7,177 bases of DNA. It comes from Crocinitomicaceae bacterium. Its GTDB lineage: Bacteria > Bacteroidota > Bacteroidia > Flavobacteriales_D > Crocinitomicaceae. How positions within the stretch are numbered: position 1 is the stretch's first letter; each line of letters opens with the position of its first letter. This document shows positions 1 to 5,284 of the stretch, one piece after another. Below the pieces are notes generated by a model that was not told where the DNA came from, made no database searches, and worked only from the letters and a program-made list of their open reading frames with translations. Made by a program: the position numbers and the translations under genes. The DNA is taken from the NCBI GenBank assembly GCA_011522905.1, contig WTIB01000060.1, positions 1 to 7,177 on the forward strand, in the 5' to 3' direction.

Positions 1-818
1 AAATTAAACATCATATTTGGATACAGCCAATAGTAATAAGCGGCCACATCTTTTCCGTAATCCGGATGTCCAACAGGTAACTCAAAAACCTCCTCTCCTC
101 CAGAGGAATAACCAATCTGTAATGACCCATTTTCAAACAATTCTGTGGTATAGCTGCCGTAGTCCAAAGCGGCATTTAGGTCTTCATGAACGAAGGGAAT
201 GTGAAAACCCTCGAGGTAATTGTCACAATATAAAGCCCAATGACAATTTACCAAATAATCCTTGCTTTGTGAGGAATCAAGATTGAATTCATCAAGTGGA
301 AGAAAACCAATGCGCTCTTTCATTTTTGAAAGAACTTGTTCTATGTCAAAATCAGGATCAATACCCACAAAAAGCTGTGGTCCTAATTGAGATGTTTTGA
401 ATGCTTTTAGATGGTCACAGGCTCTTGGAAAATTTTCGGCCTCTTTAAATTCTGGCATAAACTTGAAGCTCCCATCTGTTTTCCAGGTTCTTCCATGGTA
501 ACCACAAGTAATTCGTTTTGAAACACCTTCATGATGAAAGATGAGGTTTCCACGATGGGTACACACATTTGAAAAGCAGGTGAGGCCATTTGCAGTATCT
601 TTTCTCAAAAAAAAGGGTTCTTCTAGAAAGCCTTCAATAAACATGAGTGGCTTAACATAAGATTCTTGAGGCAATAGGTCATCAATAGCTCCAAACCATT
701 GATATGAACGACCAAAAACCCGATTCTTTAATTGTTCAAATACTTCGTCATCGCGATAAAAAGCGGCAGGTAAGGTTTCGGCTTTTGTAATATCTTCATC
801 CACATGAAAATGATTCAT
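1..818 (-). CDS. Rieske [2Fe-2S] ring-hydroxylating / choline-monooxygenase-like oxygenase alpha subunit (3' end missing)
   Basis: This is the N-terminal 272 residues of a Rieske non-heme iron oxygenase, a cytoplasmic enzyme that hydroxylates or demethylates a small organic substrate with O2 and electrons from a separate reductase. The Rieske cluster ligands are visible as C86-x-H88 and C105-x2-H108 (CTHRGN ... CGYHGRTW, 16 residues between). The mononuclear iron site follows in DNYLEGFHIPFVH, with H206 and H211 as ligands and E203 in the place of the usual bridging acidic residue. The DNYLEG(F/Y)H form is that of the choline/carnitine-monooxygenase-like alpha subunits rather than naphthalene-type dioxygenases, but the substrate cannot be read from sequence. 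The ATG at 816-818 gives a normal N-terminus for the family. The third iron ligand, expected near the C-terminus, lies outside the window. No reductase gene is visible nearby. Confidence 0.9.
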   Translation of the reverse strand, partial: MNHFHVDEDITKAETLPAAFYRDDEVFEQLKNRVFGRSYQWFGAIDDLLPQESYVKPLMFIEGFLEEPFFLRKDTANGLTCFSNVCTHRGNLIFHHEGVSKRITCGYHGRTWKTDGSFKFMPEFKEAENFPRACDHLKAFKTSQLGPQLFVGIDPDFDIEQVLSKMKERIGFLPLDEFNLDSSQSKDYLVNCHWALYCDNYLEGFHIPFVHEDLNAALDYGSYTTELFENGSLQIGYSSGGEEVFELPVGHPDYGKDVAAYYYWLYPNMMFN

Positions 819-837
819 CCTTCTAATTTTTGAAGTA

Positions 838-864
838 CAAAATTAACGAAAGCCCATTATTCAA
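838..864 (-). promoter_or_regulatory. Putative Bacteroidota-type promoter of the Rieske oxygenase gene
   Basis: Read on the minus strand, 838-845 is TAATTTTG, a full match to the Bacteroidota -7 consensus TAnnTTTG. A TTG (862-864) lies 16 bp upstream as a possible -33 element; the usual spacing is slightly longer. The inferred start of transcription would be near 831, leaving a leader of roughly a dozen bases before the ATG at 818. The promoter overlaps the last codons of the upstream gene (stop at 857-859), so the oxygenase may be transcribed independently although it follows closely. This is motif matching only. Confidence 0.45.
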
Positions 865-2014
865 AATTGGCATTCCACCTGTTTTTTTGATCAGCGTAGA
901 ATGATTTTTCACCTTTGATGTGGCTTTTTGCTTTCATAATTCCAGAATTCATGGTTTTGGAAACCTGATTATCGGCTTCATTAAAATCTGCCATCCAAAC
1001 GGCAATCTCTGCTAGGTTACACCAAATCATGGCTGATATTTTAGCATTAATTCTTTCTTTTTTGTTTTGAAGATTGCTTTCTTCAAGTATTTTCAACCAC
1101 ATTTCTCTCGCCTCTTCAAGATCATCCATTGCTCCGCTTCTATCCCTATCATTACCAACCTTTAACAAAGCTTCAGTTGTTTGATTGTATGCCATCACCA
1201 CATCTGTATAGTCATAATCTTTGTATTTTTTTACCGAATAAATTTCTGCTTTTCTGTTTTTATTAATGTACCCAAATTGGTTATCTAAAGCTGACCCAGA
1301 TCCCGCTATAGCCGCTTTGCGTCCTTCAGATTCTATTTGAGCATAAAATGTTTCGCGATTGTTCATATACCACTTGGCAAAATCATAAGTGCTTTTGTAT
1401 TTACCCAATCCTTTTGTTTTTGCTCTTCCGACCATTTTTTCAAATAAAACGGTATTGTTAGGATCAATGACCTCCATTTTAGCCTGTAGCATATAGCTGC
1501 ATTTGTAATCGTACTTTGTATTTGCTGCTTCTCCTTTTTTAGAATAGCTGAACTTCACATTTTTAATAGGAAGCAATGTATATCTTACGAGTAATCCATT
1601 ATCTCCTTCATTGAATCCACTGATTTTGATCCCCTCTGCGCTTGCATTAGTAGTAACTGTATGCTGTACGGGTTTTACAACCAATTCCAAAGAAGGCTTA
1701 GGTGGATAATTCGCCGACTGAGAAGCTCCCGTAGCGTTTTCTTGTTGCTGTATAAGTGACATTTTAGATAGCCAAGTATCCATTCTTTTTTGATATATAC
1801 TAACGGCATTATCCAGTCTGATTTGGTAAGTAGCCGTACTGTCCATATTTGCCCCCTCAACATCTGTAACGACCTCAAATCGATACGAACGCAAGCTTTC
1901 ATCAACACTAATAAGCGGAAGCTGTGTGTAATTAAAATTTACAAAGTTGTCATCAATATTTTGTCCAGTGACTTGTAAAGAAATTAAGCAAGCCAAAACC
2001 ATTATTTTTTTCAT
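857..2014 (-). CDS. Secreted protein of unknown function with helical, TPR-like C-terminus
   Basis: I do not recognise this 385-residue protein. It starts with a type I signal peptide (MKKIMVLACLISLQVTGQ, cleavage probably around residue 18), so it should be exported. I chose the ATG at 2012-2014 because it puts the lysines directly at the start of the signal peptide; an upstream in-frame ATG at 2071 would add 19 residues that spoil it. Residues 20-220 look mixed and strand-rich, with an Asn/Gln/Thr-rich stretch around 90-105. Residues 295-365 are strongly helical with an alternating pattern (AMDDLEEAREMWLKILEE ... CNLAEIAVWMADFNEADNQV) that resembles one or two TPR-type helix pairs. It lies 72 bp downstream of the PqiA-like membrane gene in the same direction, so the two may be co-transcribed and work together in the envelope. 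An imperfect -7 box (GATATTTG, 2050-2057) precedes it without a clear -33 partner. Confidence 0.8.
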   Translation of the reverse strand: MKKIMVLACLISLQVTGQNIDDNFVNFNYTQLPLISVDESLRSYRFEVVTDVEGANMDSTATYQIRLDNAVSIYQKRMDTWLSKMSLIQQQENATGASQSANYPPKPSLELVVKPVQHTVTTNASAEGIKISGFNEGDNGLLVRYTLLPIKNVKFSYSKKGEAANTKYDYKCSYMLQAKMEVIDPNNTVLFEKMVGRAKTKGLGKYKSTYDFAKWYMNNRETFYAQIESEGRKAAIAGSGSALDNQFGYINKNRKAEIYSVKKYKDYDYTDVVMAYNQTTEALLKVGNDRDRSGAMDDLEEAREMWLKILEESNLQNKKERINAKISAMIWCNLAEIAVWMADFNEADNQVSKTMNSGIMKAKSHIKGEKSFYADQKNRWNANFE

Positions 2015-2086
2015 CGTAGTTATTTTTTGGTTAATGTATCCCTGAAAGACAAATATCGTGCAAAACATCAAGAAACCATAAAAGCC

Positions 2087-3337
2087 TCAATTATTTTTTG
2101 TTTCAAGTAACGCAGATTCATTAATGCTTCTCTTAAGAAGCGCTCCCAGCAATATGGAGATGATGACATAGCAAAGAAAGAAATAAAGCCCAAAAACAAT
2201 ATTGGCTTCCACATCAACACCAGGGCTCATGTTAGAAAAGCTCAGATAAGATAAAAAGGCGCCAACAACAAAGACATCAGCCATACTCCATTTGCTGATA
2301 AAAGACAAAATGGACTGTGCTCTTCTGGAGGAGAATTTTGGAAACAAGAGCATAAATAAAGAAGCTCCAAGCTTGATACAGGGAATAATAAAGCTAAATA
2401 GTCCGATACAGATGGCAACCACATAATTTTTAGATTTCACCAAGATGTCAATGATGTCAAAAACACCTTTGTTTTGATAATAAAAATAAGTGCGACCAGG
2501 AAACACCTTATCAATACCATAAGTCGTATCAGCATACATATCGGCAACCGATTTTAATGAATCAAGCACCCCGTTTTTAAGGTTTTTAACTTGAAGGAGC
2601 TGATCATTTAATGGGTGGGTAAGGTCTGTCAAGGGTTGAATAGCTGAGGTCAACGCATTGATTTTTTCAGAGATTTTCTTTCCATAAAGGGGTACTTTCG
2701 ATGAAAAGGCGCTGATGCTCTTGAGCTTATTTTGTGCATTTTTAGATCTTTCATGTATATCATTTGTCACCGAGGTGATTTTTTGATCCAAGGTATCTAC
2801 CATTGTGTTTAACCTGTTGTCCATGCTATCCACCCGAACCATTCCATACTCATAAGCAGGCGTTTCAATAGGCTTAACCTTTGCTTTTACGGTAAGATTT
2901 TCTTTAAATGCCCCAACTTCCAGCATAGGGTTTAGAACACCTTCAAGAAGCAGTGTTAATGCAATAATAGATAGGGAAAAGGCAAATCCAAAATAAGGCT
3001 TAATAGAAAACAGTAGCAATGCTACAAGAATTCCAAAGGCAAGGCTAATATACAAAAGCGTAACACCATAGTTAATAGCCTTCGCATTATACATTTCTGC
3101 CTGTGCAAGGACGTCGTTATACTTTTTGTTTTTTCGTTCCCACTCTGCTTCCGAAACCCATTCTTGAAAATTAAGTAGGCGGTCATTAAAATTCAGAATA
3201 TCAGCAATTTTATTTTTTTCTTCTTGAGCTCGAGCTGAATATTTTTTGGATTCAGTGATGAGGTTGATTGCCCAAAAAAGATAGGTAATGGTGAGAATGG
3301 CCAGTATAGGTTTCCAATATTTTTTTAGAAGAAGCAT
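2087..3337 (-). CDS. PqiA-related multi-pass membrane protein with extracytoplasmic coiled-coil insert
   Basis: This is a 416-residue inner-membrane protein with about six membrane segments (near 8-26, 91-110, 115-133, 304-331, 352-370, 378-400). The C-terminal third carries the hallmarks of one paraquat-inducible protein A (PqiA/LetA) module: a FDII..L pre-helix, the helix IGLFSFIIPCIKLGASLFML with its P-x2-K, and SKWSMADVFVVGAFLSYL. NPMLEVGAF at 136-144 matches the PML segment after the first helix pair in single-module PqiA proteins. Between them, residues about 165-285 form a long, probably coiled-coil extracytoplasmic region (VDSMDNRLNTMVDTLDQKI and onward). Another helical stretch, 30-85, follows the first helix. 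PqiA proteins are thought to support lipid transport with MCE-domain partners (PqiB/LetB); no MCE gene is in this window. The call rests on motif recognition, and the function is inferred. Confidence 0.75.
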   Translation of the reverse strand: MLLLKKYWKPILAILTITYLFWAINLITESKKYSARAQEEKNKIADILNFNDRLLNFQEWVSEAEWERKNKKYNDVLAQAEMYNAKAINYGVTLLYISLAFGILVALLLFSIKPYFGFAFSLSIIALTLLLEGVLNPMLEVGAFKENLTVKAKVKPIETPAYEYGMVRVDSMDNRLNTMVDTLDQKITSVTNDIHERSKNAQNKLKSISAFSSKVPLYGKKISEKINALTSAIQPLTDLTHPLNDQLLQVKNLKNGVLDSLKSVADMYADTTYGIDKVFPGRTYFYYQNKGVFDIIDILVKSKNYVVAICIGLFSFIIPCIKLGASLFMLLFPKFSSRRAQSILSFISKWSMADVFVVGAFLSYLSFSNMSPGVDVEANIVFGLYFFLCYVIISILLGALLKRSINESALLETKNN

Positions 3338-3356
3338 ATTAATCTTATTGTTTTTT

Positions 3357-3460
3357 GTATGATCTGTAGCGGATTTTGAGCAACTACTTTTCAGATAGCA
3401 ATATACTTTATTTAAACGAAAAACGATTCAAGTTTGCACTCAAGCCGCTATTGTTTATAC
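3357..3460. repeat. 104-bp element with terminal inverted repeats (GTAT-N6-TAGCGG)
   Basis: The plus strand begins GTAT (3357-3360), six variable bases, TAGCGG (3367-3372), and ends CCGCTA (3445-3450), six variable bases, ATAC (3457-3460). The ten outer bases of each arm are therefore perfect complements with identical spacing. The complementarity continues imperfectly inward: TTTTGAGCAA (3374-3383) against TTGCACTCAAG (3434-3444), offset by a two-base bulge. The interior (3384-3433) is AT-rich and without coding capacity. The element fills most of the gap between the PqiA-like gene and the MGMT-like gene and could fold into a long hairpin. It recalls hairpin repeats that accompany small cassette genes in Bacteroidota genomes (from memory, not checked). 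A canonical attC core (GTTRRRY / RYYYAAC pair) is not seen. Confidence 0.7.
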
Positions 3461-3476
3461 AGCGTCTGAGGCACAG

Positions 3477-3911
3477 TTACTTTTCAATTCCTTCGAGTTC
3501 TCTTTGCTTCTCAATAAAGTCAATTCCACACTCTAATTTTTCCGCCAATTTGGATTTTGGATTTACAATTCTCCAAAAAGGAGTAACCTCTTCAATGTCA
3601 TTGCCTGCTTTTAATTCCTCAAATGACGCTTCTGAAACAATTCGCAAGAAAATTCCTGTTGTTACAGGGCAGGTTTTGTCCGCTTGATATTCAATTGCCA
3701 AGTCATTTCGCATTGTTGATAATTCAGTTGATTTACCAAAAGGAATGTGCTTAACGTATTCATCAATTATTTGAGGTGTAGCAATAAACATTTTGCTTCC
3801 TTCTGGAATGTCTGCAAACTTTTTGTCGATTGTTTTAATTTTCAACGACTTGTCGCAATCTCTTTTTTCTATCCAAGTTCTCTTTACCTTATTCGCCAAG
3901 TTTTTTCTCAA
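3477..3911 (-). CDS. Alkyltransferase-like (MGMT fold) protein lacking the catalytic cysteine
   Basis: This 144-residue protein belongs, by my reading, to the group usually annotated 'MGMT family protein', related to O6-alkylguanine-DNA alkyltransferase and its inactive ATL relatives. The winged-helix part is residues 44-95 (IDEYVKHIPFGKSTELSTMR, then TCPVTTGIFLRIVSEA). The segment that normally reads IPCHRV is TPFWRIV here (110-116), so the reactive cysteine is Phe112 and the next residue is Trp113. The final GIDFIEKQRELEG matches the C-terminal lysine/leucine helix of the fold. ATL proteins bind alkylated DNA and flag it for repair; this role is only inferred. The start is a TTG at 3909-3911 behind an AGAAAGG; the in-frame stop at 3921-3923 limits any extension, and a later start would remove the WIEKRDCDK segment that seems part of the domain. 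It sits between an inverted-repeat element and a matching short direct repeat. Confidence 0.7.
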   Translation of the reverse strand: MRKNLANKVKRTWIEKRDCDKSLKIKTIDKKFADIPEGSKMFIATPQIIDEYVKHIPFGKSTELSTMRNDLAIEYQADKTCPVTTGIFLRIVSEASFEELKAGNDIEEVTPFWRIVNPKSKLAEKLECGIDFIEKQRELEGIEK

Positions 3912-3939
3912 CCTTTCTTTTTAATTGTGCCTAATGTGC

Positions 3940-3973
3940 GAATAAAGATACATTTTATAAGACCACTTTATTC
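3940..3973. repeat. Short inverted repeat (8-bp arms) after the serine dehydratase gene
   Basis: GAATAAAG (3940-3947) and CTTTATTC (3966-3973) are perfect complements separated by 18 bases. On the minus strand the hairpin begins 15 bases after the dehydratase stop and ends about 28 bases before the TTG of the MGMT-like gene. It could weaken read-through between them, but the stem is AT-rich and no T-tract follows, so it is not a classical intrinsic terminator. No other feature was found in the 77-bp gap. Confidence 0.35.
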
Positions 3974-3986
3974 AGACAAAGACCAA

Positions 3987-3997
3987 CTCTATTGTTT
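3987..3997. repeat. Direct repeat matching one arm of the 3357-3460 element
   Basis: CTCTATTGTTT (3987-3997) repeats CGCTATTGTTT (3446-3456) with one mismatch; nine bases, CTATTGTTT, are identical. The copy at 3446 is part of the right arm of the inverted-repeat element, and the copy at 3987 covers the last codons and the TAG stop of the dehydratase gene. The two copies are 541 bp apart and bracket the MGMT-like gene. This would fit the boundary of an inserted cassette, though a short AT-rich match of this kind can also arise by chance. Confidence 0.4.
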
Positions 3998-4876
3998 GGA
4001 GGGTGTATTTGCTCCTCCACAAACAATCACCAACACACGTTCTGTTGCATCAAAAGATTCAGGGTAAAGAAGAGGAATTGCAAGCGCGGCTCCACATGCC
4101 GGCTCCACTCTTTTGGAAGTTTCCTTGTAAAATAGCTGAGTTGCTTTCACAGCTTCCTCGTCCGAAACAAGAGCTGTATTGATCTCGAATTCTTTGGCAA
4201 GAGAGAGGGCTTTTTCTGTGATTCTTTTTGCCCCCAACGTGTTTGCAACGGTATTTATCTCTTTTAATTCGACGATCTTTTGCGCTTTCCAGCTTTCATA
4301 AAACGAGGCAGCACCTATGGTTTCAACGGTTGTGATTTTAACCCCAGACCAATGGTTTCTTTTTAATCCTTCAAGAATACCACAAAGCAATCCACCACCA
4401 CCAACAGAGACAACAAGGTGATCTGGTTTTTCCATTTGAGAAACACACTCATCAATCATTTTGGAATGCCCTGTCCATAATAAAGGATCATCAAACGGGG
4501 AAACAAAAGCAGCACCCGTTTTCTCTGCTATGTCAAGTGCGCGTATATTGGCCTCATCCCATACATCACCATATATTTCTACCTTAGCTCCAAGCCCTTT
4601 TATTTTATCTATCATAAAGGAGGAGGTTGTGGAGGGCACAATAACGGAAACAGCCAGATTTAGCTGTTGTCCAACATATGCCAAGGAATACCCAGCATTT
4701 CCTCCAGAGGAAGCCACAAAGCGTTTTACACCCTTATTTAAATGGTGCCGGCACAACATTTCCATTCCTCTTATCTTAAAAGAAAAGGAAGGCTGGTCAC
4801 ATTCCATTTTATAGTAAACGTCTTCTAGTGATGTTGAGCGAATTAAAGGGGTTTTTTGGTAAAGGGTCTTTTTCAT
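3989..4876 (-). CDS. PLP-dependent L-serine/L-threonine dehydratase, animal SDS type
   Basis: This 295-residue fold-type II PLP enzyme should deaminate L-serine to pyruvate (and probably L-threonine to 2-oxobutyrate) in the cytoplasm. Visible are the Schiff-base lysine K34 in PSFSFKIRG, the substrate-binding loop SSGGNAG (56-62), the phosphate-binding SVGGGGLLCGI (GGGG at 159-162), EPACGAALA, and the C-terminal VCGG motif whose cysteine contacts the PLP ring nitrogen in rat SDS. Similarity to vertebrate SDS runs through the whole chain (PFDDPLLWTGH, the SFYESWKA...INTVANTLGAKR region). It has no ACT domain, so it is not the allosteric biosynthetic IlvA. Rat liver SDS has Ala in SAGNAG where this protein has Gly58, as the less active SDS-like isoform does. 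It lies 16 bp after the DksA-like gene, so it is probably co-transcribed with it. A racemase activity on serine cannot be excluded. Confidence 0.88.
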   Translation of the reverse strand: MKKTLYQKTPLIRSTSLEDVYYKMECDQPSFSFKIRGMEMLCRHHLNKGVKRFVASSGGNAGYSLAYVGQQLNLAVSVIVPSTTSSFMIDKIKGLGAKVEIYGDVWDEANIRALDIAEKTGAAFVSPFDDPLLWTGHSKMIDECVSQMEKPDHLVVSVGGGGLLCGILEGLKRNHWSGVKITTVETIGAASFYESWKAQKIVELKEINTVANTLGAKRITEKALSLAKEFEINTALVSDEEAVKATQLFYKETSKRVEPACGAALAIPLLYPESFDATERVLVIVCGGANTPSKQ

Positions 4877-4892
4877 TGAGGTGTATGACTAT

Positions 4893-5225
4893 TTATTGCG
4901 CGCACCTTACACAATTCCTACTTTGAGGCATAAGTAATATTCTCCCGATTGGTATCGGGTTTCCACATCGCATACAAAGTCCAAAGTCGGCATCATTAAC
5001 CTTGTCTAATACCAGCTTTAGCTTATTGAATTTTTCTTCTGCTTTTCGAAGAGCGGCTTCAACAACACTTTTATTGTTAATCGCGTCCATTCTTGAAACC
5101 CGACCAATGGCATTTTCTGGAGAGATTGGTTTTGTTGATTCCTTGTAATCAAGTATAAGCTCTTCCGTTTTTTTTAGCTCTTCAAGGATTCTTTTTTTAA
5201 TGTCTTGTTTGTCCTCTTTATTCAT
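4893..5225 (-). CDS. TraR/DksA-family zinc-finger regulator
   Basis: This small 110-residue DksA-type protein acts, by family knowledge, in the secondary channel of RNA polymerase, where DksA works with ppGpp to tune transcription during starvation. The N-terminal 70 residues form a charged helical hairpin (about 3-30 and 50-76) whose tip carries GRVSRMDA (41-48), the acidic residue D47 taking the place of the tip aspartates of DksA. A four-cysteine zinc finger follows: C84-x2-C87, then 17 residues, then C105-x2-C108. The protein is shorter than E. coli DksA (151 residues) and lacks its C-terminal helix, as many TraR-like members do. It is the first gene of a leftward pair with the serine dehydratase. 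Its 59-bp upstream gap is shared with the divergent decarboxylase; a weak GTATTTTG (5234-5241) is the only promoter-like motif on this strand. Confidence 0.88.
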   Translation of the reverse strand: MNKEDKQDIKKRILEELKKTEELILDYKESTKPISPENAIGRVSRMDAINNKSVVEAALRKAEEKFNKLKLVLDKVNDADFGLCMRCGNPIPIGRILLMPQSRNCVRCAQ

Positions 5226-5251
5226 TTAGAAAGCAAAATACCTTAATTTTG
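5221..5251 (+). promoter_or_regulatory. Putative promoter of the decarboxylase-rluF transcript
   Basis: TAATTTTG at 5244-5251 matches the Bacteroidota -7 consensus TAnnTTTG exactly. A poor -33 candidate, TTC (5221-5223), lies 20 bp upstream. Transcription would start near 5258, giving a leader of about 27 bases to the ATG at 5285. The motif covers an in-frame TTG at 5249, which argues against that codon as the translation start. The region also holds the start of the divergent DksA-like gene, so the two transcripts share a very compact control region. Confidence 0.45.
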
Positions 5252-5284
5252 CGTTATAAAAAAGAAAGTAAAGGTTTTAGCTTT

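Noticed and set aside
17..286. Plus-strand open frame of 89 codons
   Set aside because: It lies wholly antisense to the clear Rieske oxygenase coding frame and its protein has no recognisable features.
1988..2014. Lipobox-like VLAC in the secreted protein (Cys at residue 9)
   Set aside because: The cysteine is too close to the N-terminus for signal peptidase II; the hydrophobic core continues past it to a type I site near residue 18.
2015..2071. Upstream ATG adding 19 residues to the secreted protein
   Set aside because: The added residues precede a textbook signal peptide beginning MKKI; the ATG at 2014 fits export far better.
3440..3480. Canonical integron attC site behind the MGMT-like gene
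   Set aside because: A hairpin can be drawn, but the paired RYYYAAC / GTTRRRY core sites are absent, so I call only an inverted-repeat element.
3376..3687. Plus-strand open frame of 103 codons over the hairpin element
   Set aside because: It runs through the inverted-repeat element and antisense to the MGMT-like gene; the product has no domain-like pattern.
3940..3973. Intrinsic terminator for the dehydratase transcript
   Set aside because: The stem is only 8 AT-rich pairs with an 18-base loop and no T-tract follows on the minus strand; kept only as an inverted repeat.
5249..5284. Longer decarboxylase starting at a TTG (12 extra residues)
   Set aside because: The TTG is part of the predicted -7 box TAATTTTG, so it would not be in the mRNA, and the ATG at 5285 gives a normal family N-terminus.
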